Positions 36,766-45,580 are shown, counted from the stretch's first letter. The stretch is DNA of 64,000 nucleotides from Fibrobacter succinogenes (GCA_902762795.1 CACWPM010000002.1:62001-126000), one strand, 5' to 3'. A program made the numbers and translations. Notes: a model not told the origin generated them from the sequence alone.

Positions 36766-38115
36766 TTAAATTTGCGATTTGTTTTTGCGAGGGGAAATCG
36801 CAATAAAAAGTAGCACACTTACAAGTAACAAGAACGGATAGAACATGTAGGGAATCAAGTTGAATGCGCTAATCTTTGCATCGGGAAGAGACGCTGAAAT
36901 TGCAGAAAGCGCAACGAGCATCTGTGCTCCATAAGGTAAAATCCCTTGCACCACGCAACTGAAGATATCCAAGAGCGAAGCTGTCTTTTTCGGTGAAATC
37001 CGGTATTCGTCGCCCATCTGTTTTGCAATAGGGCCAGCCATCACGATTGCGACCGTATTGTTTGCCGTAGCGATATCGAGTGCGCTCACCAAGAGGCCAA
37101 CGCCCACTTGACCGCTACGGTGCCCCTTGAATACTTTATGGATAAAGTCTAACAGTGCGGCGAAACCGCCGTGAATGCGAATCAGCCCGCACAATGCGCT
37201 CACCAGAACAGCAACGAGAATTGTCTCGTACATTCCCGAGATGCCGTTCCCGATGTTCTGCAAGAGGCCGACCATGTCGAGTGAACCGAAACCCACCATC
37301 ACGACGGATGCCGCGACAATGCCGATGAGCAGAACTGCAAAAACGTTGATGCCCGTGAGTGCGAGCGCTAGTACGAGAACATAAGGAAGCAACTGAACGA
37401 GGTTGTATGTGTTTTCGGTGACAGTATTTGCCTCGGTCGCAAATGAAATTGCCGTGATTATCACAATTGCAAGAATGGCCGCCGGGAGTGCAATCAAGAA
37501 GTTTACGCGGAACTTGTCCTTCATCTTGCAACCCTGCGTAGAAGTGGCCGCAATCGTCGTATCCGAAATAAAGCTCAAGTTGTCGCCGAACATCGCGCCG
37601 CCAATTACTGTCGCCACGCAGAATGGAACGCCGAAGCCCGCCATCTGTGCGACCTCGACCGCAATCGGAGAGACCACTGCAATCGTGCCCACCGACGTAC
37701 CCATCGCCGTAGAGACGAACGCTGCGACAACGAACAGCACCACCACCGCAAACTGCGCCGGAATGAAATCCAGGAGCAAGTATGCCGCCGCCGAAGCGCT
37801 TGAGCGCCCGAGAATCCCCGCAAAAATGCCCGCACAGAGGAAAATCAGAATCATCAAGAAAATGTTGCGGTCGCCGAGAGCGCCCGCCATCACGTTCATC
37901 TTGTGGTCGAAATTCAACTTGCGGTTCTGCACACACGCCACGAAAATTGCGACCAGGAATGCCGCGACAATCGGGATGTTGTAAAATCCCATCGGGACCT
38001 TGAGGACATATTCGAACGTGATGCCGAGTCCTAGATAAAGTACTAGGAACACAGCGATGGGCAAAAGGGCAATCGGGTTGCCTTTGATCTTTTCTTGAGA
38101 GTTTTCTGTTTGCAT
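36766..38115 (-). CDS. nhaC: NhaC-family Na+/H+ antiporter
   Basis: 449 residues and about 11 spans. MGTSVGTIAVVSPIAVEVAQ and GGAMFGDNLSFISDTTIAAT match the NhaC core; the latter holds the acidic ion-binding residues. A later repeat reads LVSALDIATANNTVAIVMAG. It would exchange Na+ for H+ (or transport an amino-acid-like solute; the family is broad) across the inner membrane. Monocistronic. Confidence 0.88.
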   Translation of the reverse strand: MQTENSQEKIKGNPIALLPIAVFLVLYLGLGITFEYVLKVPMGFYNIPIVAAFLVAIFVACVQNRKLNFDHKMNVMAGALGDRNIFLMILIFLCAGIFAGILGRSSASAAAYLLLDFIPAQFAVVVLFVVAAFVSTAMGTSVGTIAVVSPIAVEVAQMAGFGVPFCVATVIGGAMFGDNLSFISDTTIAATSTQGCKMKDKFRVNFLIALPAAILAIVIITAISFATEANTVTENTYNLVQLLPYVLVLALALTGINVFAVLLIGIVAASVVMVGFGSLDMVGLLQNIGNGISGMYETILVAVLVSALCGLIRIHGGFAALLDFIHKVFKGHRSGQVGVGLLVSALDIATANNTVAIVMAGPIAKQMGDEYRISPKKTASLLDIFSCVVQGILPYGAQMLVALSAISASLPDAKISAFNLIPYMFYPFLLLVSVLLFIAISPRKNKSQI

Positions 38116-38156
38116 GTAGGGTAAGATAGAAAAGTGGGGGATGATGGCTATAAATT

Positions 38157-38718
38157 TTAAAACTTTTTTTCAAATTCACTTACCCATTCCTTGACCTTCG
38201 CCTGCAGAAGTTTCTTGTCCCGGCTCAACGCAAGACGCTCATGCAGACTTGAGCTATACTGCCGTTGCTACTCGCGAACAGACCTGTTCCCCGAAGTGGC
38301 CCTCTATCTCGTAAAAACGACGTTCATCATCATTCTTTATGCGCATGAGGATCAGGTAATGGGACCAGCTTAACGTAAAATTTGGGGTATCGGAGATTTG
38401 ACAATCACTGATTGTCAAATTTGAATAAGTTAAGAAAAATTGCCTTGCTTGCCTCAAGTTCGAGTAGGACCACTTATCCCCATAACGAGCTGTGAGGCAA
38501 TCCGACAAGCCCTCGAGAACCTGCTTGCCATATTCGGCGCTCTTTTTCCCGGACTGTTCATCTTCTACAATATATCGCCCAATCTGATACTTAGAGTAAA
38601 CATCGGCAACATTCATTGCCGTGGCCACACGAGTACGAACTTGCTCAATCAAGTTCGACACCTTGTTGAACAACGACTCCACCGCTTTTGCAGGGACGTT
38701 CTCTTTATTTTTAGTCAT
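38157..38718 (-). pseudogene. Broken DUF1016 (YhcG-like) nuclease gene
   Basis: The first 135 or so residues from ATG 38718 are a normal DUF1016 N-terminal domain (KWSYSNLRQARQFFLTY, LSWSHYLILMRIKNDDERRF). The frame then runs out after YEIEG. In the next frame the family continues with SVRE, a stop codon, QRQYSSSLHERLALSRDKKL, and then closes at 38157 after a short tail. So there is a frameshift, an in-frame TAG and loss of the PD-(D/E)XK part. A remnant of a nuclease often found in defence loci, at the edge of the island. Confidence 0.75.
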
Positions 38719-38968
38719 ATAGCCTCCAGGTGGTCACAATTTGGACCGGTTGATGATAGAGGCGTCCCCTTATTCCAAAATCACAGAATAAAAAAATGCA
38801 CTAAGCCGAGAGCAGCGAAAATAAGCTTGCTTATTTTCATTGCCGAGGCGAATGCGTTAGCGTTATAAAACGAAAACGCGATTCTCCATTTGAAAGAGAA
38901 TCACGTGCTGCATTAATGTACCTAAACATTGAAAATGTTGGCACAAATGCGTAAGGTGAGTGTCGCAG

Positions 38969-39016
38969 CCATGCTTGCATGGATATGACCGAGCCTAGCA
39001 TTTGGCGCTTGCGCCA
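38969..39016. repeat. Two-hairpin dispersed element, copy B
   Basis: Hairpin CCATGC-TT-GCATGG (38969-38982), then ATATGACCGAGCC, TTGGC, and hairpin GGCGC-TT-GCGCC (39005-39016). Compare copy A at 15151-15197. Confidence 0.55.
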
Positions 39017-39047
39017 CGGGAGTATGAAAATTTTACAAGGCGTTCCC

Positions 39048-39114
39048 CCGGCCTAACCATCGCAATGTGTCATCCTGAGCGAAGTGTAACGAAGTCGAAG
39101 GATCTAGGCCGGGT
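39048..39114. repeat. Inverted-repeat-bounded GTCATCCTGAGCG element
   Basis: CCCGGCCTA (39048-39056) and TAGGCCGGG (39106-39114) are perfect 9-bp inverted ends. Inside is GTCATCCTGAGCGAAG followed by CGAAGTCGAAGGATC, itself partly palindromic. Confidence 0.7.
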
Positions 39115-39330
39115 CGGACTATATTTTAACGCGCTCCGGTCGGCCCTGGCGGCTCGCCCGCAGCACTGTTAAAACGGAGCCTCGCAAGCGCGTCTCCGCC
39201 CCAAGGGGTCACTATCCCTAACGCAGAAGTTTTTACAGGTTTAGCGTTTATTCTTCTATATCTCATTTGCTACATTCGTTCTTAATAGACAAAATATAAC
39301 ATATAGTAAATAGTACTTTAAAGGCGCTTA

Positions 39331-39357
39331 TTGACAAAATGCCAATGTTTATATAAC
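39331..39357 (+). promoter_or_regulatory. Probable promoter of the DUF262-HEPN pair
   Basis: TTGACA (39331-39336) and TATAAC (39352-39357) with a short 15-bp spacer. AGAGGA (39394-39399) precedes ATG 39406. Confidence 0.5.
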
Positions 39358-39405
39358 TTTTTTAAATATTATTAAAAAAACAAACTAATTTTAAAGAGGA
39401 CTGAA

Positions 39406-40575
39406 ATGAGCAGTTTTGAATTTGAAGACGAGACAATTATCGATGATGTTGATTACACATATGATTTAACTCCTTACAACTTTAATATGGATGTAGAAGG
39501 CTTATTGCGAAGATTCGCAGATAAAGATATTTTGATTCCCTCTTTTCAAAGAAACTATGTTTGGACTAAAGAAGGGGCTTCAATGTTTATTGATTCTGTG
39601 CTAAGAGGCTTGCCAACACCTAGTTTGTTTTTTTATGAAGAAAGTAATAAAAAGTATCTTGTCATTGACGGACAACAAAGACTTTTAACTCTTTATTATT
39701 TTATTCGAGGTGTTTTTCCTGATAAAAAGCAACATCAAAATATCACTGTTTCTCCTACTTCGGCTGATATTGATTTCTCTCAAATTGATTCTGAAGAAGG
39801 TGATGTCAAAGGAGTTTCATTCACTTTAACTGGTTCAAAAATATGTTCTGGATGGAAAGACAAAACATATGCACAATTGTCTAAAGAAGAACAAAAAAGA
39901 ATTCGCAACACATATATATACATAATAGATTTAAAGCAAACATCGCCATCCGACAATAACTCAAGTATGTATTTGGTTTACGAGCGAATAAATACCGGAT
40001 CAACAAGGTTGAATCCACAACAAATTCGAATGTGCGTTAGTCATGGTTCTTACATTAGATATATTTGCAATAAAGCTGTAGATGAAAAATGGAAAACTGT
40101 ATTTGGCATAGACGATAAATCAAGCGGTGTATCGGAATTGATACTGAGATTTATTTCTTTATATTACACACAAGGAACATTTAAAGGTTCCATAAAAAAT
40201 TTTTTAGACAAATCGTTAAAAGAAAATCGTGAATTTCAATTGCATAGTCAAGACGAAATTTCCGTATTATTCGATAAATCTTTTTTTGTAATGACCGAAT
40301 TATTTAACGCAAAATCATTTACTCCCAAGAAATCGTTTAATGGGTATATGATGCTGGTTACATGGATATCCATAGCAAACATCGTCTCCTCTATTGACAA
40401 TTATCAAGAATGGTTTGACTCACATAAAGAGCTATTGGCTCAACAATATAAGTCTGTTTTAGCAAATGAAACCGTTAAAGATTTTATTTCTAACACAAGA
40501 CGTTCCGCAAATAGTCAAACTCTCTGTAAAATAATTCAAACAATTACAATGATATTAAGAGAAACGCATGCCTAG
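39406..40575 (+). CDS. DUF262 domain protein (GmrSD/ParB-like fold), defence candidate
   Basis: 389 residues. The DUF262 motifs are intact: ILIPSFQRNYVWTKEGASMF, LPTPSLFFYEE and VIDGQQRLLTLYYF, where DGQQR is the ParB/Srx-like nucleotide-binding box. DUF262 is found in GmrS of the type IV enzyme GmrSD and in many phage-defence genes. It lacks the DUF1524 HNH partner domain of GmrSD. The gene is AT-rich and differs in codon use from the operons around it, a sign of transfer. Overlaps the next gene by eight bases, so both are made together. Confidence 0.88.
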   Translation: MSSFEFEDETIIDDVDYTYDLTPYNFNMDVEGLLRRFADKDILIPSFQRNYVWTKEGASMFIDSVLRGLPTPSLFFYEESNKKYLVIDGQQRLLTLYYFIRGVFPDKKQHQNITVSPTSADIDFSQIDSEEGDVKGVSFTLTGSKICSGWKDKTYAQLSKEEQKRIRNTYIYIIDLKQTSPSDNNSSMYLVYERINTGSTRLNPQQIRMCVSHGSYIRYICNKAVDEKWKTVFGIDDKSSGVSELILRFISLYYTQGTFKGSIKNFLDKSLKENREFQLHSQDEISVLFDKSFFVMTELFNAKSFTPKKSFNGYMMLVTWISIANIVSSIDNYQEWFDSHKELLAQQYKSVLANETVKDFISNTRRSANSQTLCKIIQTITMILRETHA

Positions 40576-41056
40576 TATTACCAAACGTAACGAAATTGAC
40601 GAAAATAGAAAAAAAATTTTTGTTGAATGGGAAAAAAGCCATGACTTAATAAAAACAGAAGTTGAGGCTTTGATTTCAAGTTTTGAAAATATAAAGACTA
40701 TTCCTAACCCGCAATTTCAAGACTTAACTATTAAATTTTACTGCATACATTTATGTAATTACTTTCTTTTTCACATACGGAAGTTGTTAGTTGATAAAAA
40801 TAAGAACAGCGAAGCGGAAAAACTTCTTTTAAATGGTTTTACTAATACATCCAACACGCCGTCACCAACAATAATGTATAATTTATTGTCTTTTTTGGTT
40901 CGTAATGATGATACTTTAAATTTTTTATGTGATAGTTATAAAAAAATTCAGGAATTACGAAATAAATATGCACATGGAGCATCTAACGAAACAAGTCTTT
41001 CAATAACTACTGATGAGTATAAAAAGATATATGATGAAATTACTTCATTAAACTAA
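40568..41056 (+). CDS. Small HEPN-like protein, partner of DUF262
   Basis: 162 residues, helical, with the motif RNKYAH (Arg131, His136), the RX4-6H signature of HEPN ribonuclease domains. A second conserved-looking helix is FYCIHLCNYFLFHIRKLL. HEPN-like proteins of the MAE_28990 type are known partners of DUF262 proteins, and this gene overlaps the DUF262 gene by eight bases. A likely RNase effector or antitoxin-like partner; the assignment rests on the motif and context. AT-rich like its neighbour. Confidence 0.6.
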   Translation: MPSITKRNEIDENRKKIFVEWEKSHDLIKTEVEALISSFENIKTIPNPQFQDLTIKFYCIHLCNYFLFHIRKLLVDKNKNSEAEKLLLNGFTNTSNTPSPTIMYNLLSFLVRNDDTLNFLCDSYKKIQELRNKYAHGASNETSLSITTDEYKKIYDEITSLN

Positions 41057-41106
41057 TAACAAACTACGTTTTAGATTGTTCGATTAGCGGGATACTTAAT
41101 AAAAAA

Positions 41107-42522
41107 TTACGCAATCGAGCTAATTTGCTTCAGCACATATTCCCTATTCAACCAGTAGCACATCTTTTTCACTTGGAACCCTTGCGCTCCTTCAGTTGTA
41201 TCGGCAGCGTTCTGCGCTTTGGGGCGAATATGACAAATTGGATTTTCCGAGGCCTTTACGAAATGCTCGTAATTTCCGCCAACAACTTTCGCACGGGTAT
41301 CTTCCCAGAGGATTTTTCCCTGTTCCAAATCCTTAAAGGGCATCGTCCAGAACATCACTTTCTCTAGGCGAACCTGCTTATCATTTTTCACCGCAGATTT
41401 CCTGAAAATGATGAACATGAATCGTTGCGTGAACATCTCGTAAAGCGCAGAATCTTCCCAGAAGTACTCCTGGACAATTTCTTTGTAATTGACATTCGGG
41501 AACGACATTGCCTCTTTCAGATTGCCGTTGGTTTCAAGCCGGATTGTCTTGATGGCGATTTCAGCCTTTTCAAATTCAGCAATCTTTTTTGACTTGATGC
41601 CAAGAATGGCTCGGCACACATTATACGCCATGGATTTGCTTTGGCCGAATTCTACTCCCAAAATCTTTTCAATCTCCGCAATTGTCTTGCCGTAATATGG
41701 AGAAAATTTTCTTTCAATCAGTTGCTCAAAGGTTTCCGATTCGCGGTAATCAGAAATGCTGCGAACTACGCTTTCGGCAGTTTCTTGCGCCTTCAGGATT
41801 ATCTTCTTTTGCTGTTCGCTTACAAAAAGGTCATGATACATCTCCGGATGCTTCAGAGAATCCAGGATAATCGTGTTGACATACCTTGACTTGATTGAAT
41901 ACGCACGCTGGGGAGCCAACTCTTTGGATTTCGGCTGCTGACGCATTTCGGCACCAGCCCTTGATCCCTTTGTGCAAGCGGCAAGGTAAAGCGTGTCGCC
42001 TTCCGAAATTTCATGAGCCTTTCCAGCAAGAATCTTGTTGTGGATTATGGCCCAGTCGTCCTTGATAATTTTCAAGTCTGTTTCAGGAAATTTCCAATAG
42101 CGGACAATCTTGAAGATTACGTCAAACGGAAGTTTGCCCTCTTCGTGCAAATAGAACATCAGCAAGAGCAATTCATTCTTTTTCCAGAAACTGCTTGTGT
42201 AGAAAGTCTTGGCAGCTTCTTCAACATAATCAATCATGTTGAGAACGAGACGTTCCTTTGAAAGCATGCTCCCGTCAGACGCCGTTTTCAACGGTGTGCA
42301 TTTTAGTTCAACGCCCGCTTCCTTGAAATCTGGCTCTGATTTAGAATTCGGTTCATATTGAAAATGGTATTTCTCGACAGCGTTCCCCAAGCCGCCTTTT
42401 CCAGATTGAACCAATTGAGCATCGCCATACACTTGCCACAAGGTTTTTCCAAGCATTTTCCTCGCATGCTCGAGAATGGACTCCTTGGAAGTTTTGTCGT
42501 ATGGCAAAATTGATTCATCCAT
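41107..42522 (-). CDS. Sau3AI/MutH-family type II restriction endonuclease
   Basis: 471 residues, close to Sau3AI (489). The catalytic MutH-like site lies in the N-terminal domain: Glu50 (GLGNAVEKYHF), Asp65 (SEPDFKEAG), Glu72 and Lys74 (VELKCTPLK), i.e. E-X14-D-X6-E-X-K. The C-terminal half is a second MutH-like domain without these residues, as in Sau3AI. The expected site is GATC. The next gene upstream is its C5 methyltransferase; their junction is one base (stop TGA, then ATG), so both are co-translated. Convergent to the HEPN gene. Confidence 0.9.
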   Translation of the reverse strand: MDESILPYDKTSKESILEHARKMLGKTLWQVYGDAQLVQSGKGGLGNAVEKYHFQYEPNSKSEPDFKEAGVELKCTPLKTASDGSMLSKERLVLNMIDYVEEAAKTFYTSSFWKKNELLLLMFYLHEEGKLPFDVIFKIVRYWKFPETDLKIIKDDWAIIHNKILAGKAHEISEGDTLYLAACTKGSRAGAEMRQQPKSKELAPQRAYSIKSRYVNTIILDSLKHPEMYHDLFVSEQQKKIILKAQETAESVVRSISDYRESETFEQLIERKFSPYYGKTIAEIEKILGVEFGQSKSMAYNVCRAILGIKSKKIAEFEKAEIAIKTIRLETNGNLKEAMSFPNVNYKEIVQEYFWEDSALYEMFTQRFMFIIFRKSAVKNDKQVRLEKVMFWTMPFKDLEQGKILWEDTRAKVVGGNYEHFVKASENPICHIRPKAQNAADTTEGAQGFQVKKMCYWLNREYVLKQISSIA

Positions 42523-42523
42523 A

Positions 42524-43864
42524 TCAAATCCATTTTTCTAAAATGCGTCCGACATTTTCTACGATTCCTGTTACTAGTGCGTTGCCCATCAAGAAGGCTC
42601 GGCGCAAATTGCTGGCGCCTTCTGTATGATTGTCAGGAAACATGTTTAAACGCTCTAATTCAATTGGGGTAAGCCTGCGGTAACGTCCTGATTTTGTCTT
42701 GATAACGTGTTTGAATCGAGAAGGTCCCTTTCCGCCTTCTCCAGTAATAATTGTACGGGAAGGCTTGTCTAGGTAATCTGGAAAAGCCATTGGGCCTTCG
42801 CTGTAATTGTACTCGAAGCCTTCAGCGGTCTTTCTTTTTTCTGACTTACCACCCTTCAAATATTCCCACTTGGGCAATTCTTTTTCGTCGATGAAAAATT
42901 CTTCGGGAACATCTTTTTCATCAATCAGTAATTCGCCAAGAGTTAATTTTTTTCCGGCGTAATCGGCATCGACATCGAACGTGCAAACGTTACGATTTGA
43001 CATGAATCCGGCTGTGAAGAACGGAGAATTTTTTTGATCTTTGTTAAATTCTTCTGTAACCTTAATCAGGTCGCCTTCGATCTTAAATTCATTTTTCTTC
43101 GCGTTCTCGGAAAGTTTGCATTTTAGCGCCTGAGCGAGGATCCCGTCATTCAGAATCCATTTATCTGCTTCAGACTTTATACTTGTCTTTGCTAGTTTAG
43201 TCCCGTCTTTGTATGCAACAATGTAGGTTCTGCGACGACGCTGCGGCATTCCATAATCGGCTGCATTAATGACACGCCATTCAACAGAATAGCCAAGGTC
43301 CGAGAGTGATGCCAAGATAATTGCAAAATCGCGACCACGCTGTTTGACCGGAGATTTCAATAATCGATCAACATTTTCAAGGAAGAGATATTTTGGCGGT
43401 TTCTTACTGTCTCTAAGAATACGGTGAATCTGCCACCAAAGAACACCTTTCTTGCCCTCGATACCGCCAGACCTTTTTAACGTGGCTGCCACTGAATAAT
43501 CCTGGCAAGGAAATCCTCCAACGAGAAGGTGGCCTGTTTTTATTTCATCTATGGGTACAGTGGCAATATCAACATTAGAGTGACCTTCAACACCAAACCT
43601 TTTTTGGTAAATTATGGAAGCATCCTGTGTTTTGGTTGATGGCTCCCATTGGCTGTTCCAAACAGTTTTGTAGCGTTCGGAAGCTCGTTCTAAGCCAATG
43701 CGAAATCCTCCAACACCAGCAAATAATTCAATAACTCGAATATCATTTGATTTGGTTTGTACAGCATCATTGAAAAGATTGCATTGCGCTATATCCGCGC
43801 AATATTTTGCAATAGGTTCACAAAGTTGTTGAGGAAGAATCTTTGCAGACGTTCTCTGTCCCAT
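42524..43864 (-). CDS. DNA (cytosine-5) methyltransferase of the Sau3AI-like system
   Basis: 446 residues. Motif I VIELFAGVGGFRIGLE, motif IV GGFPCQDYSV with catalytic Cys120, motif VI ENVDRLLKSP, motif VIII QRRRR, and LFLENVDRL and the C-terminal NALVTGIVENVG (motifs IX-X) in normal order. About 40 residues precede motif I, longer than M.Sau3AI-type starts, which could hold a regulatory part. The start codon touches the dyad at 43864-43881. Should methylate the restriction site (probably GATC) to protect the host. Confidence 0.93.
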   Translation of the reverse strand: MGQRTSAKILPQQLCEPIAKYCADIAQCNLFNDAVQTKSNDIRVIELFAGVGGFRIGLERASERYKTVWNSQWEPSTKTQDASIIYQKRFGVEGHSNVDIATVPIDEIKTGHLLVGGFPCQDYSVAATLKRSGGIEGKKGVLWWQIHRILRDSKKPPKYLFLENVDRLLKSPVKQRGRDFAIILASLSDLGYSVEWRVINAADYGMPQRRRRTYIVAYKDGTKLAKTSIKSEADKWILNDGILAQALKCKLSENAKKNEFKIEGDLIKVTEEFNKDQKNSPFFTAGFMSNRNVCTFDVDADYAGKKLTLGELLIDEKDVPEEFFIDEKELPKWEYLKGGKSEKRKTAEGFEYNYSEGPMAFPDYLDKPSRTIITGEGGKGPSRFKHVIKTKSGRYRRLTPIELERLNMFPDNHTEGASNLRRAFLMGNALVTGIVENVGRILEKWI

Positions 43865-43881
43865 TTAAACGTTCGTTTAAA
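43864..43881. promoter_or_regulatory. Perfect dyad at the methyltransferase start
   Basis: TTTAAACG (43864-43871) TT CGTTTAAA (43874-43881), overlapping the first base of the methyltransferase ATG. A candidate operator for autoregulation of the R-M genes. Confidence 0.5.
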
Positions 43882-44005
43882 CGGAACACTTGTTTGGATA
43901 GAAAAGGGGGCGATACCCTATGTAAAACTTCCTTAAGTCCCTTGCCAACTTTGGCATATATGCTACATTTCTGCTGCGGTTCCTAATAGTGCTGGCTCCG
44001 AAAGG

Positions 44006-44025
44006 CATTTGATGATTATCAAATG
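44006..44025. promoter_or_regulatory. Dyad upstream of the AlbA_2 regulator
   Basis: CATTTGAT (44006-44013) GATT ATCAAATG (44018-44025), a perfect 8-bp dyad 26 bases before ATG 44051 and followed by a T-rich run. Candidate operator for the winged-helix protein encoded next, or a leader hairpin. Confidence 0.45.
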
Positions 44026-44050
44026 TTTTTCTTTTTTCAAAGGAGCCACG

Positions 44051-45466
44051 ATGACTATCATCAAAATCAATAAAGATGAAAAGCATGATCTTGAATTCAA
44101 GCAGAGCTGGCGAGACGAATATCTCAAGTGGATTTGCGCTTTCGCCAATACGCATGGTGGGTCGCTATATATTGGCGTAATGGATAACGGCGAAGTTTGC
44201 GGAGTGAAGGAGTATCATAAGCTTTCAACAGATATCCCGAACAAAATTTTGCAATCCATGGGCTTGATTTGCGAAGTGAGGCTTCTTGATGCCGCTGGGA
44301 AGAAGTATTTTCGTATCGATGTGGAAAAATATCCGTTCCCAGTCAGTTATCACGGGAAATACTACAAGCGTAGCGGTTCGACAACGCAAGAGGTTGTGGG
44401 CAACGAATTGGATAAGATGATTCTTGTAGTGCAAGGGCGTACATGGGATAGCGTTCCCGTGCCGAACGTAGATGTCAATGACTTGGATAATAATTCTATC
44501 AAGATTTTCAAGAAAATGGCTCTTGACCACAACCGTCTTGATAGCGAGGCGCTTGATGTTCCGACGGATGTTCTTTTGCGTAATTTGCGGTTGTATGAAA
44601 ATGACTATTTGACGAGGGCTGCGGTCATGTGTTTTCATCCGGATCCCGAAAAATGGGTCACGTGCGCCTACACAAAAATCGGATTTTTCGCAGATAATGA
44701 CGCGGACATTATTTATCAGGATGAGGTTCACGGATCGCTTATTATGCAGGTCGAAAAAACGATGGACCTTATTTACACGAAGTACATGAAGGCTCTCATC
44801 AGTTATGATGGCATCCACCGCAAAGAGACTTTCTTTTTCCCGAAAGAAGCTTTTCGAGAATTACTTTTGAACGCTGTGATTCATCGTGATTATACGAGGC
44901 CTACGCCAATTCAGATTCGCGTGTATGCCCATAAAATTCGCATCTGGAATATCGGCAAGATGCCAGTTGATGTTCCTGTCGAAAAATTGTTCAAGCCGCA
45001 TTCTTCCGAACCGCGCAACCCGAATATCGCGAACGTGTTCTTCAAGGCTGGTTATGTTGAAAGCTGGGGACGTGGCTACAAGAATATTTCAGACATCTGC
45101 AAGTTTCGCAAGGCAAAGTTGCCCATTCCCGAAGAAAATTCGGGAGGTCTTGTTGTGGAGTGTCCGCCGAGTAAGCAATATCTAGATGCCGAAAAGAAAC
45201 AGGGGAAAATCATCACGGACGATGATTCAATAAACCCGACAATAAACCTGACAATAAACCCGACAATAAAACTTACGGATACACAGCAGACTATACTTGC
45301 GGAAATTTCTAGAAATTCAAGTGTTACGCAAGCGGAATTGGCGACAATCCTTAAGATTCAACGTTCTTCTGTAAGCGAAAGTATGTCAAAACTACAGAAA
45401 TTAGGTATTCTGAAGCGAGTCGGCAGTAACAAAAACGGATATTGGAAAATCATCGAGAAAAAATAG
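44051..45466 (+). CDS. AlbA_2/Schlafen-type ATP-binding regulator with C-terminal winged helix
   Basis: 471 residues from ATG 44051, which has AAAGGAG in front; a start 42 bases upstream lacks a ribosome site. The N-terminal AlbA_2 domain: DLEFKQSWRDEYLKWICAFA and NTHGGSLYIGVMDNGEVCGV. A GHKL-like HATPase_c_4 domain follows: FRELLLNAVIHRDYTRPTPI and NPNIANVFFKAGYVESWGRG. After a tandem-repeat linker (SINPTINLTINPTIKLT, encoded by 12-bp repeats ACAATAAACCYG) comes a MarR-like winged helix (TQAELATILKIQRSSVSESMSKL). Such proteins are RecG-like-annotated regulators, common in mobile regions. Diverges from the R-M genes. Confidence 0.85.
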   Translation: MTIIKINKDEKHDLEFKQSWRDEYLKWICAFANTHGGSLYIGVMDNGEVCGVKEYHKLSTDIPNKILQSMGLICEVRLLDAAGKKYFRIDVEKYPFPVSYHGKYYKRSGSTTQEVVGNELDKMILVVQGRTWDSVPVPNVDVNDLDNNSIKIFKKMALDHNRLDSEALDVPTDVLLRNLRLYENDYLTRAAVMCFHPDPEKWVTCAYTKIGFFADNDADIIYQDEVHGSLIMQVEKTMDLIYTKYMKALISYDGIHRKETFFFPKEAFRELLLNAVIHRDYTRPTPIQIRVYAHKIRIWNIGKMPVDVPVEKLFKPHSSEPRNPNIANVFFKAGYVESWGRGYKNISDICKFRKAKLPIPEENSGGLVVECPPSKQYLDAEKKQGKIITDDDSINPTINLTINPTIKLTDTQQTILAEISRNSSVTQAELATILKIQRSSVSESMSKLQKLGILKRVGSNKNGYWKIIEKK

Positions 45467-45504
45467 ATTTATTACGGCTCTCCAATCTACAATTATTTTT
45501 TTCC

Positions 45505-45536
45505 AAAAACCGGTTCTATGTGGCCGGTTTTTCTTT
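45505..45536 (+). terminator. Intrinsic terminator of the AlbA_2 gene
   Basis: Stem AAAAACCGG (45505-45513) / CCGGTTTTT (45524-45532), then TCTTTT. 38 bases after the stop. Confidence 0.88.
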
Positions 45537-45544
45537 TCCTGATG

Positions 45545-45580
45545 AAAATATTGTCACTAGAATGACAATATTTTTATTTA
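45545..45580 (+). terminator. Second perfect hairpin after the AlbA_2 gene
   Basis: AAAATATTGTCA (45545-45556) ctagaa TGACAATATTTT (45563-45574) followed by TATTTATTTTT. A 12-bp perfect dyad: either a back-up terminator or an operator or resolution site for the DUF2075 or recombinase genes. Confidence 0.6.

Larger units (their letters stand above)
38719..39405. other. Non-coding region with a chain of perfect hairpins and a GC-rich block
   Basis: No gene seen. Perfect inverted repeats in a row: AAAATAAGC/GCTTATTTT (38818-38837), GATTCTC/GAGAATC (38881-38903), AACATT/AATGTT (38926-38940), CCATGC/GCATGG (38969-38982), GGCGC/GCGCC (39005-39016), CCCGGCCTA/TAGGCCGGG (39048-39114, flanking a GTCATCCTGAGCG segment), TTTTAAC/GTTAAAA (about 39124-39175) and CCCC/GGGG (39200-39209). 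39115-39235 is GC-rich within AT-rich flanks. The last 70 bases hold the DUF262 promoter. Confidence 0.65.

Noticed and set aside
39048..39235. Integron attC sites
   Set aside because: GCCTAAC and CCCTAAC occur, but the matching inverse core GTTRRRY is not found in the right place and no integrase gene is near.
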